From the NCBI GenBank assembly GCA_012271065.1, contig JAAXHE010000248.1, positions 1-34,521 on the forward strand: DNA of 34,521 nt. Reading direction: 5' to 3'. The stretch's first letter is position 1. The number at the start of each line of letters is the position of its first letter. The notes under the pieces were generated by a model, which saw only the letters and a list, made by a program, of their open reading frames with translations, was not told where the DNA came from and did not search any database. Made by a program: the position numbers and the translations under genes. Shown here piece after piece: positions 1 through 7,423 of the stretch. The DNA is from Candidatus Latescibacterota bacterium. Its GTDB lineage: Bacteria; Latescibacterota; UBA2968; GCA-2709665.

Positions 1-123
1 CCCTATGAGTCAACCTGGTTCGGATCCGGAATTACGTCGCAACACCCACGATGCTCCCCGCATAAGTGGGGAGTTCTCGCCAAAAACCTCCAAGCCATCG
101 CTCTGAGCAACGTCGGGGGTTGA
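1..123 (+). CDS. C-terminal tail of an unidentified upstream gene (possibly a transposase)
   Basis: An open frame enters from the left edge and stops at the TGA at 121-123, giving about 40 residues that end in WGVLAKNLQAIALSNVGG. A Trp-Gly-Val-Leu-Ala-x-Asn-Leu ending resembles the C-termini of some IS-encoded transposases, but so little is visible that the frame may not be coding at all. The next gene starts 152 bases later. Nothing else convincing lies between 124 and 275 except the ribosome binding site of that gene. Confidence 0.25.
   Translation, partial: PYESTWFGSGITSQHPRCSPHKWGVLAKNLQAIALSNVGG
54..73. other. Small GC hairpin
   Basis: CTCCCC (54-59) pairs with GGGGAG (68-73) around an 8-base loop. 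No T-run follows, so it is not a textbook Rho-independent terminator. It lies inside the putative partial reading frame at the left edge. Confidence 0.3.
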
Positions 124-275
124 CCATGCTGTGTCAGGACGCACCTGCACGTCTCATCCTCGACACACGCTCCTTCTCAACTTCCAACGCTGACCAACTT
201 CACGATGCCCTCACTACACCCGTTTTCGGAGCGGACTCAATATTCGGTTTTCGATTCAAACGGAAGGGGTGAACC

Positions 276-3200
276 ATGGCATTCTCACCTGCGATTCATG
301 AAACGGATCTTGGGCAAGGCGTCTGTATATCAGCGCCGGCGGGGGATTCCTACCAGGATGCGGCCGGCAGTCTGAAGGCGGTCCTCGAGGAGACCCTTTC
401 GGGGCGCGTGGACGTGCTGCCGGACGGGAAGCTGGATGCAGACGGCCGGCACGTGATCGCGCTGGGGAACATGATGGACAGCGCGTTCCTGCGAACCCTT
501 TACTTCCGGGCTTACGACCTGACCGACCGCGTCTGGCCGGGTCCCGGCGGGCGGGTGGTGCGCACAATGCCCCATTCGTTGGCAGAAGTGGGGCACGTTG
601 TGGTGGCGGGCGTGAGCAGCGCGGAGGACATTGGCGATGCGGCCGGTGCGCTGGCCGGTGCGATAGCTGAATACGGTCCCGTACTGCCGTTCCAATACCA
701 GGTAGATCCGGGCACATGGTCCGATCTGTACGTGCAGCCGGCGAATGAGTTGCTGGCCAAGAGCAACCGGGACATCGAGCAGGAATCCATCGGCGGAGGA
801 TCGGGTGACTGGACCTATATGATGGTTATCGCCGATATCGGGATGCTCGCGGTGCAGACGGGAAACGACAGATTGATGTCGATGTTCTGCCATCAGATCC
901 GCCACTTCGTCCGCACGCGCTGGTTCGAACGGACGCTGGAGGACCCCACGTTGATCCACGGGTTCATCCGCGTGCTTCTGCTGCCGTTCACGATTCTTGA
1001 AAACCATCCCTCGCTTCCCGCCGAACAGCGGGAGGAGACGCTCGAAGCGCTGCTGGGACTCTTCAGGTCCGCGGAGGGGGCAGGCAATACCGGACTGTTG
1101 AGCTGCGTGGGCGTGGACCGGGTGCGCCAGAACCATCAGACCCGTTCCGCGCTCGATCTGTTTTACGGAGGCCGGTATTTCCACCAGGTGCACGGGCTCG
1201 CGGAGGGGTTGGCGTGGATGAAGCTGGCGGAGGTCTTCTTTGCGCCGCAGATGGGATCGAACAAGCCGGTGTGCGACTCGTGGGGCCATCAATGGGGGGC
1301 CTCGCTGTTCAACACCGCAGACTATGCGCTGGCCGCCGGGAAGATGGACTACTTTTCGAGTCGGCCCTATCTGGAGGGCGTGGACCGGGCGCTGATGGCG
1401 CACAGCAACCTGGAGCGCGGACCGGAACAATACTGCCGTATGGCCGCGGCGGTGACGGGCAATGACGAATACCTGCAGCTTTGTGAATCCATTGACGAAG
1501 GCGCGGCGGCCGAACGGACCATTCGAGGCGCCGAGGAGCCCCTGCGCACATGGGTGACCGGGCGGCGGGCGGCGGCGCCGGAACGGTTGGGCCGGGTCGG
1601 CGTGGCCCCCCTGTCGCGATTGTTCTACGACTCTCTCGAAGAATACACCACGTTTGCGCCGGTGAACGGCATCTATCTGAGGAATCTGCCCTACGAACAG
1701 ACGTTCGACAAGGTGTTCTTCCGTTCCGGATGGACAGACCAGGACGACTATCTTCTTCTGGACGGGATCTCGGGGGGCTCGCACTCCTATCAGGACGGCA
1801 ACTGCATCGTGCGTTACACCAGCCGCGGCGCCTCCTGGTTCAGGTTTGCCGGAGGCCACCAGCCGGCGACGGTCCGGGACTACGCCGGCGTGAGCGTATC
1901 CGTGGACGGCGCCGGCCCGGGGTGCGAGTCCAGGTACGCGGCACTGCGGTACCTGCACGAAGGGCAGAACCTTGCCGCGGCGGGCACCTCGATGACCTAT
2001 CCTGAGCAGGGCGACTGGTACCGGCATATCGTGTACAGCCGTGACCGGTGGTTCCTGGTGATCGACGAGGTCTGGCCCGTGGTGGCGGGAGAGTTTCTCG
2101 TGGAGTGCCGGTGGCACCTTCTGGGCGACACGACCCTGACGGACGGCCTGTTACGGTCGGTCCAGGGCGACGCGCAACTGAACATGCGCCACGCGGGGAG
2201 CGGGCGCCAGGAACTGGCGGCATCGGACTACTGGTGCGCGGAAGACCACTCGCGGTGGGTCCAGCGTTCCATGGCGAGGCTCCAACCGGGGCAGGGGATC
2301 CGCATGGCGACGCTGTTCTGGACCGATCCGGTCGATGGCGGCAGGGATTTCAGGCTGGTCGAACAGAAGACCGGTTTTCGCATCGAAGGGGGCATCGAGC
2401 CCGCCACGGTGGTACTCGCAGAGGCTGTTGAAAACCCGGAGGTTTCTGCATCCGTCGCAACGCTGCCCACGGCCGGTCGGATTGTGGATGGGTCCGATTC
2501 CAAGCCATTTCAGATTGCCGGCGCCGAAGCGAAGCCCGTCTGGCGAACCGGGTGTGCGGATGCCGTGACGGCGCTGGATATCGGAACGGACAGATGGTTC
2601 AGCGGCGACGGCGGCGGGGTGACCGCGTTCAGCGCTGGCGGCGCCGTACTCTGGAGCCGGGAGATCGACGGCGGCGTCTGCGCCGTTGCGGCCATGGACG
2701 ATGGCGGAGCTGCCGCGGGGGGCGGTGGGGAAACCGTACACCGGCTGGATGCATCGGGAGAAACGCTCTGGTCCTATCGGATCGAGTGGCAGCCCATGAA
2801 CTGGGACAGCTGGTCCCGGAAGAACTGCGTTGTATTAAGCCTCGCGGCGGGCGATATCGACGGCGACGGGCGGGAGGAGATTCTCGTGGGGTGTGCCGAC
2901 CGTCACGTCTATGCACTCGACGCCGGCGGCTACCTGCTGTGGCGTTCGCCCTGCCAGTGGGGACCGCCGGTTTGTCTGGATACCGCGCGGCTGACGGATG
3001 GGCCGGAACGGCAGACGCTCGCCGGCCTGGCGGACCCGGCCATTCACGCGCACACGCTGGTTTTCGGGAAGGACGGGACGCTCTGGAAACCGCTCCGACG
3101 TCCGGACATCGTCAACTGGTCGATACCCTCCTGGTCCCGCTGCCTTCGCGTAGCGGACGTGGACGGGGACGGCCGGGACGAAGTGATCAGCGGGGTGGAT

Positions 3201-3590
3201 ACGAATCACCGGCAGTTGATCGTCTACGGACGGGACGGCGGGGTAATCTGGGACGCGGACGCGGGCGGCGCCGTGCTCGCTGCGGAGGTCCACGACGGAC
3301 GCCTGTATGCCGGTGCGTCCAACGGTTTCGTGCTGTGCTTCGACGCCGCCGGCAGCCGCCTGTGGCGGCGGCTTCTCGTCGAGCCCGTGGCCGGCCTGGC
3401 GCCGGCTGGAGATGGAGGATGCCTGGCGGCACTGAGAGGCGGGCGCGTGGTGAGCCTCGACGGCTCCGGAGAGATCCGGACGACGGCCGCAGGGGACACG
3501 GAAGTAACAGTTGCGGATTGGTCGTCCGGATGGCCGGACGGCGGCCTGCTGGTGGGCCGAAAGGACGGCGCGCTCGAACTCTTCCGTTAG
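276..3590 (+). CDS. Heparinase II/III-like protein with C-terminal beta-propeller (copy 1)
   Basis: 1104 aa. The start is fixed by GGAAGGGG at 262-269. Visible layout: alpha/beta N-domain (about 1-150) with GNMMDSAFLRTLYFRAYDL; helical toroid (about 155-470) with QNHQT (N286, H287), comparable to the catalytic Asn-His of PL17/PL21-type lyases; beta-sandwich with GGSHSYQDGN (H503), matching the conserved His-containing strand of the heparinase II/III fold; and, from about residue 750, a beta-propeller of PQQ-like repeats. The propeller has Ca-loop motifs DIDGDGREE (D860) and DVDGDGRDE (D961). A Trp-rich strand WQPMNWDSW precedes the first loop. The family suggests beta-elimination of a uronate polysaccharide; the substrate is unknown. 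No signal peptide is visible, which is odd for a lyase. It is the first of four tandem paralogues. A role as a non-catalytic glycan binder is also possible. Confidence 0.85.
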   Translation: MAFSPAIHETDLGQGVCISAPAGDSYQDAAGSLKAVLEETLSGRVDVLPDGKLDADGRHVIALGNMMDSAFLRTLYFRAYDLTDRVWPGPGGRVVRTMPHSLAEVGHVVVAGVSSAEDIGDAAGALAGAIAEYGPVLPFQYQVDPGTWSDLYVQPANELLAKSNRDIEQESIGGGSGDWTYMMVIADIGMLAVQTGNDRLMSMFCHQIRHFVRTRWFERTLEDPTLIHGFIRVLLLPFTILENHPSLPAEQREETLEALLGLFRSAEGAGNTGLLSCVGVDRVRQNHQTRSALDLFYGGRYFHQVHGLAEGLAWMKLAEVFFAPQMGSNKPVCDSWGHQWGASLFNTADYALAAGKMDYFSSRPYLEGVDRALMAHSNLERGPEQYCRMAAAVTGNDEYLQLCESIDEGAAAERTIRGAEEPLRTWVTGRRAAAPERLGRVGVAPLSRLFYDSLEEYTTFAPVNGIYLRNLPYEQTFDKVFFRSGWTDQDDYLLLDGISGGSHSYQDGNCIVRYTSRGASWFRFAGGHQPATVRDYAGVSVSVDGAGPGCESRYAALRYLHEGQNLAAAGTSMTYPEQGDWYRHIVYSRDRWFLVIDEVWPVVAGEFLVECRWHLLGDTTLTDGLLRSVQGDAQLNMRHAGSGRQELAASDYWCAEDHSRWVQRSMARLQPGQGIRMATLFWTDPVDGGRDFRLVEQKTGFRIEGGIEPATVVLAEAVENPEVSASVATLPTAGRIVDGSDSKPFQIAGAEAKPVWRTGCADAVTALDIGTDRWFSGDGGGVTAFSAGGAVLWSREIDGGVCAVAAMDDGGAAAGGGGETVHRLDASGETLWSYRIEWQPMNWDSWSRKNCVVLSLAAGDIDGDGREEILVGCADRHVYALDAGGYLLWRSPCQWGPPVCLDTARLTDGPERQTLAGLADPAIHAHTLVFGKDGTLWKPLRRPDIVNWSIPSWSRCLRVADVDGDGRDEVISGVDTNHRQLIVYGRDGGVIWDADAGGAVLAAEVHDGRLYAGASNGFVLCFDAAGSRLWRRLLVEPVAGLAPAGDGGCLAALRGGRVVSLDGSGEIRTTAAGDTEVTVADWSSGWPDGGLLVGRKDGALELFR

Positions 3591-3600
3591 GCGTCACAAG

Positions 3601-3634
3601 TCTCCATCCTGTCCATCCATGTGAACTCCCGCTC
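3601..3634 (+). repeat. Dispersed repeat family B, copy 1
   Basis: The stretch contains ATCCTGTCCATCCATGT followed by a Cys/Thr-rich tail (GAACTCCCGCTCTGTG). The same core recurs at 7341-7392 on this strand and at 34132-34170 on the opposite strand, always between genes. It sits directly upstream of the promoter-like site of the next lyase gene. Confidence 0.65.
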
Positions 3635-3636
3635 TG

Positions 3637-3645
3637 TGATATAAT
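3637..3645 (+). promoter_or_regulatory. Extended -10 promoter-like element for lyase copy 2
   Basis: TGATATAAT is a perfect extended -10 (TGn plus TATAAT), 27 bases before the ATG at 3673, with GAGAAAGGA as ribosome binding site in between. No good -35 hexamer is seen 16-18 bases upstream, which is tolerated for extended -10 promoters. It overlaps the end of a dispersed repeat. Whether this organism's housekeeping sigma factor reads such sites is assumed from the general sigma70 consensus. Confidence 0.5.
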
Positions 3646-3672
3646 AGTTGCACACGGAGAAAGGAATGTGAA

Positions 3673-6609
3673 ATGACATTCCGCAAACCTGTTCACGCGA
3701 CGGATCTCACTGCCGGCGTCTGTATTTCGTCGCCCGGTGACGAGCCGTATCAGGCCGCTGCGAAGCGCCTTCAGGCCGCCCTGCGTGGTGTGCTTTCGGA
3801 AAGCTTGGAAATCCTGCCGGACGCGCGGCTCGATACGGGCGGGCGCCACGTGATCGCGTTGGGGAACATGATGGACAGCGCGTTCCTGAAGACGCTGTAT
3901 TTCAGGGCATACGATCTGACGGACCGGGTCTGGCCGGGTCCCGGCGGGTGGGCGGTCCGTACCGCGCCGCACTCCCTGGACGAGGTGGGGCACGTGGTGG
4001 TCGTGGGCGTGAGCGGCGCGGAGGACGTAACCGGGGCGGCGGATGCCCTCAGCAACACCATCGCCGAGACGGGTATCACGCTTCCGTTCCAGTACCGCGT
4101 GCAGCCGGGGAGGTGGTCGGATCTGTATCTGCGGCCGGCGCGGGAGCGGCTGGAGGCCGGCGACGCCCACCTGGAGCGGGAATATACCAGCGGGGCGGGC
4201 GACTGGACTTATATGCGCGCGATCGGGGACATCGGGATGCTGGCGGTCCGGACCGGTCAGGAGGCGTTGATGGAGATGTTCTGCCGGCAGGTCTGCCAAT
4301 TCGCGCGTACGCGGTGGTTTGAGTGGCATCTGCCGGACCCTCCGCAGATTCACGGGTTCCTGAGGACCATGCTGCTTCCGTTCACGATTCTGGAAAACCA
4401 TCCGTCCATCCCTACAGAAATGCGAGAGGAAACCCTGGACGCCCTCCTGGCGCTGTACCGATCGGGGGAAGGGGCCGGGAACAACGGATTTCTGAGCCAC
4501 GTCGGCGTGAACAGGGTTCGGCAGAACCACCAGACCCGGTCGGCGCTGGACCTCTTTTACGGGGGACGGTATTTCCACCAGGTGCATGGGTTGGCCGAAG
4601 GCAGGGCGTGGATGAAGCTGGCGGAGGTCTTTTTTGCGCCGCAGATGACGTCCAACAAGCCGGTGTGCGACTCGTGGGGCCATCAGTGGGCCGCTTCACT
4701 GTTCAATACCGCGGATTTTGCGCTGGCGTCGGGGCGGTTGGATTACGTTTCGAGCAAGCCGTTCCTGGAGGGTGTGGACAGGGCGCTGATTGCGCACAGC
4801 AACCTGGAACGAGGCCCGCAGCAGTACTTTCTGATGGCCGCGACGGCCACGGGGAACGATGAATACCTGCACCCCTGCGGCGTCTCGGATGAGGATGCCC
4901 TGGCCGAACGAACCATAAAGGGACCGGAGGAACCGCTTCGGGCGTGGGTGACGGGGCGCCGGGCGCTGTCGCCGGAGAGGCTGGGACGGGTGGGTGTGGC
5001 GCCGCTCTCGCGGCTGTTCTACGATTCGCTCGAGGGTTCCAGCGGGTTTGCGCCCGAGGGCGTGTATCTGCGCGACGTGCCGTTTGAGCAGACATTCGAT
5101 AAGGTATTCTTCCGGTCCGACTGGTCGGATGACGACGACTATCTGCTGTTGGATGGCATCTCGGGCGGGTCTCATTCGTATCAGGACGGCAACTGCATTG
5201 TGCGGTATACGGCGCGGGGACGGAACTGGTTCGGAGATCGCGTGGGTCCGGCCTCGGTGCGTGACCACAACGGAGTGAACATCGCAGTGGACGGGGCGGG
5301 CCCCGGACGCGAGTCCCGATACGCCGCCTTGAAATACGTGGAGGAGGGTGAAGCGTTTTCGGTGGCGGGCACTTCGATGCGATATCCCGGTCAGGGCGAC
5401 TGGTATCGCCATATCGTATACGGCAGAGCGGGGTGGTTTCTCGTGGTGGACGAAATTTGGGCGCAGGTGGCGGGAGAGTTCCTGGTTGAGGGCCGCTGGC
5501 ACGTGCTTGGAGAGGCAACGCTGTCGGATGGGTTCCTGCGCTCGGTCCAGGGGAATGCGATACTGAATATGCGGCACGCTGGAAGCGCTTCGCAGGATCT
5601 GGTGCGGGTGACTTCGGCCCTGGAAAAGGGCGGTATGCGATGGATCCAGCGCTCGTTGAGGACGCTTCAGCCGGGCGAAGGCGTGAGGTACGCGACCCTT
5701 TTCTGGAGTGACGATCAGGAGCAGGCCCGGTCGTACACGCTGGAACCGGAGGGGTCGGGCTATCGCATCGAGGGGCAGGGCAGGGCGGAGACGGTCTCGT
5801 TCGCGGCGGAAAGCGAGTGCCCGAACCTGGAAGCCGATGCAGCCGTACTCCCAACGGCCGGCAGCATCGTCGAAACAACGGATCCGCGGCCGTTTGTCAT
5901 CGCAAAGGGCGATGCGACGCCGGTGTGGCGCGGCGCATGCGGCGGAGAGGTGGCGTCGGTCGATGCGTGGGAGGGGGGCTGCTTCGCGGGCGACGACAGC
6001 GGAGGCATCACCGCGTTCGACCGGAACGGCGGTATACGATGGACCCATTCGATATCGGGAGGTGTCCGGACGGTGCTGGCCCTTGCCGATGGCGGGGTCG
6101 TAGCCGGCGGGGAGGCGGAAGCCGTACACCGGCTGGACGGGTCGGGCCGCGAGGTATGGTCCTGTCAACTCGAGTGGCAGCCGATGAACTGGGACTACTG
6201 GACGTGGCTGAACTGCAAGGTGCTGAGCCTGGCGGCCGGCGATATCGACGGCGACGGGAAAGACGAGATTCTGGCCGGATGCGCGGACCGCCACGTCTAC
6301 GCGTTTAACGAGGATGGCTCGCTGCTCTGGCGCTCCGCCTGCCAGTGGGGTCCGCCCACGTGCCTGGCGGTGGCGCGGCTGCGGCAAGGGGACCAGCGAC
6401 AGGTGCTGGCGGGGATGGCGGACCCGTCGATTCACGGATGCATCCGGGTATTCGAATCAGACGGGGCGTGTGAGCAGACGCTGTCGCGGCCGGATATCAT
6501 GAGCTGGTCGATTCCGTCCTGGTCGAAGTGCCTCGACGTGGCCGACGTGGACGGGGATGGATGGGAGGAGGTGCTCAGTGGCGTGGATACCAACCACCGT
6601 CAGTTGTGA
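3673..6609 (+). CDS. Heparinase II/III-like protein with beta-propeller (copy 2), 3' frameshifted
   Basis: 978 aa as read, starting at the ATG after GAGAAAGGA. Same architecture as copy 1: N-domain, toroid with QNHQT (N285, H286), sandwich with GGSHSYQDGN (H501), then propeller with the Trp-rich WQPMNWDYWTW and DIDGDGKDE. The frame ends early at TGA 6607-6609, just after DTNHRQL. In copies 1 and 3 this point continues CAG TTG ATC GTC TA, whereas here TG is duplicated (TTGTGATC). The missing last 119 residues are intact in the next frame (6609-6968). The shortened product would lack about two and a half propeller blades, so the protein is probably damaged unless recoding or a sequencing error is involved. 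No signal peptide is visible. It is closest to copy 3. Confidence 0.85.
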   Translation: MTFRKPVHATDLTAGVCISSPGDEPYQAAAKRLQAALRGVLSESLEILPDARLDTGGRHVIALGNMMDSAFLKTLYFRAYDLTDRVWPGPGGWAVRTAPHSLDEVGHVVVVGVSGAEDVTGAADALSNTIAETGITLPFQYRVQPGRWSDLYLRPARERLEAGDAHLEREYTSGAGDWTYMRAIGDIGMLAVRTGQEALMEMFCRQVCQFARTRWFEWHLPDPPQIHGFLRTMLLPFTILENHPSIPTEMREETLDALLALYRSGEGAGNNGFLSHVGVNRVRQNHQTRSALDLFYGGRYFHQVHGLAEGRAWMKLAEVFFAPQMTSNKPVCDSWGHQWAASLFNTADFALASGRLDYVSSKPFLEGVDRALIAHSNLERGPQQYFLMAATATGNDEYLHPCGVSDEDALAERTIKGPEEPLRAWVTGRRALSPERLGRVGVAPLSRLFYDSLEGSSGFAPEGVYLRDVPFEQTFDKVFFRSDWSDDDDYLLLDGISGGSHSYQDGNCIVRYTARGRNWFGDRVGPASVRDHNGVNIAVDGAGPGRESRYAALKYVEEGEAFSVAGTSMRYPGQGDWYRHIVYGRAGWFLVVDEIWAQVAGEFLVEGRWHVLGEATLSDGFLRSVQGNAILNMRHAGSASQDLVRVTSALEKGGMRWIQRSLRTLQPGEGVRYATLFWSDDQEQARSYTLEPEGSGYRIEGQGRAETVSFAAESECPNLEADAAVLPTAGSIVETTDPRPFVIAKGDATPVWRGACGGEVASVDAWEGGCFAGDDSGGITAFDRNGGIRWTHSISGGVRTVLALADGGVVAGGEAEAVHRLDGSGREVWSCQLEWQPMNWDYWTWLNCKVLSLAAGDIDGDGKDEILAGCADRHVYAFNEDGSLLWRSACQWGPPTCLAVARLRQGDQRQVLAGMADPSIHGCIRVFESDGACEQTLSRPDIMSWSIPSWSKCLDVADVDGDGWEEVLSGVDTNHRQL

Positions 6610-6968
6610 TCGTGTATCGCAGGGATGGGAAGGTGTTGTGGGATGCGGACGTCGGTGGTGCGGTCGTGTCGGTCAACGCCAGTGAGGGTCGGGTGTACGC
6701 GGGCGCATCCAACGGATTTGCGCAGTGTTTCGCGGCGGACGGCACACGCCTGTGGAGCCGGTTTCTGGCCGAACCGGTGGTCGGGCTGGCCCCGCGTGGA
6801 GATGGTGGGTCTCTGGCGGCCCTGGAAGGCGGAACGGTCGTCGGTCTGGACGGATCCGGAGAGATTACAAGCACGGAGAATGGGGCATCGGAAGCGACCG
6901 CAGTGGCGTCGTTTGATGGGAGGCTGTACGTGGGGCGAAGGGACGGAGCGCTGGATCTCTACCGTTAG
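6609..6968 (+). pseudogene. Detached C-terminal propeller segment of lyase copy 2
   Basis: The frame starting with ATC at 6609 reads IVYRRDGKVLWDADVGG and continues through GASNGFAQCF to a final YVGRRDGALDLYR, matching the last blades of copies 1 and 3 position by position. It has no start codon or ribosome binding site of its own at the junction and is best read as the 3' end of the preceding gene, put out of frame by the TG duplication at 6605-6608. Full conservation of the tail implies a very recent mutation, a sequencing or assembly error, or programmed frameshifting. Confidence 0.8.
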
Positions 6969-6990
6969 GCGACGAGCACGCCTGTTCATC

Positions 6991-7070
6991 TGATTAATCT
7001 CAATTCGAAAAAAGACCAGAGTCAAATCGGCCACAAAAAGCACAAAAAACACAGAAGGGACCGGTGCGAA
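6991..7070 (-). repeat. Dispersed repeat family A, copy 1
   Basis: Read on the - strand it contains CTTCTGTG, TTTTGTGCTTTTTGTGG, then GTCTTTTTTCGAATTGAG. Nearly the same run occurs at 34249-34329 (+), and its right half at 20013-20054 (+). The copies keep order and spacing of all blocks over up to about 80 bases, so this is a true dispersed intergenic repeat and not simple low complexity. It occupies the left part of the 455-base gap between lyase copies 2 and 3. Confidence 0.7.
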
Positions 7071-7160
7071 ACGAAGTATGTCATAACGCCGTGACCCTGC
7101 GGCGAAGACTCTACTAATTATGCACAAAGCGGGAAAGCGTCAGAACGAGCCCTGCTTCTG

Positions 7161-7198
7161 CTCCCCCTCTCCTCACAGGAGAGGGGCCGGGGGAGAGG
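7161..7198. repeat. CCCCTCTCC / GGAGAGGGG palindromic repeat
   Basis: CCCCTCTCC, TCACA and GGAGAGGGG form a strong hairpin followed by CCGGGGGAGAG. Similar CCCTCTCC/GGAGAGGG palindromes are familiar as dispersed intergenic elements in many GC-rich bacteria. No T-run follows, so a terminator role is uncertain. Only one copy is in the window. Confidence 0.55.
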
Positions 7199-7340
7199 TT
7201 CCGTTCACGTCCAGTGACCTGATGTATCCTGGTAATCCGCAGTTTAATCGCCTTTATCGGTTTGCACATATTCGATTTTACGTCCCCGAAGAACGACGAA
7301 TTAAGGTTAACGGGGTTGAATGCATGTTTGTGTCTTTTGG

Positions 7341-7392
7341 GTTTTTATCCTGCCCATCCTGTCCATCCATGTAAACTTCCGCTTTGTGGTTT
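7341..7392 (+). repeat. Dispersed repeat family B, copy 2
   Basis: Contains TTTATCCTGCCCATCCTG and TCCATCCATGTAAACTTCCG, then CTTTGTGGT. It aligns with 3601-3634 and with the reverse strand of 34132-34170. As with copy 1 it lies just upstream of a lyase-propeller start, suggesting that this leader was duplicated together with the gene. Confidence 0.65.
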
Positions 7393-7423
7393 CAGATGTC
7401 ATGTACGCAGAAAGGATTGCGAT

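Noticed and set aside
66..272. 68-residue frame upstream of the first lyase gene
   Set aside because: No ribosome binding site, no recognisable motif, and it ends against the next gene's Shine-Dalgarno sequence.
330..2117. Long antisense open frames opposite the lyase genes (also 3187-4683, 4696-6435, 11334-12905)
   Set aside because: They mirror conserved coding sequence, are rich in Arg/Pro/His with no recognisable motif, and are expected from high third-position GC.
7120..7374. 84-residue frame between lyase copies 2 and 3
   Set aside because: Lies wholly within stacked dispersed repeats; its translation (SPHRRGAGGEV) is that of the palindromic repeat.
7262..7423. N-terminal extension of lyase copy 3 to 7262
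   Set aside because: The extra 54 residues are encoded by repeat DNA. The ATG at 7424 has the ribosome binding site and aligns with copy 2.
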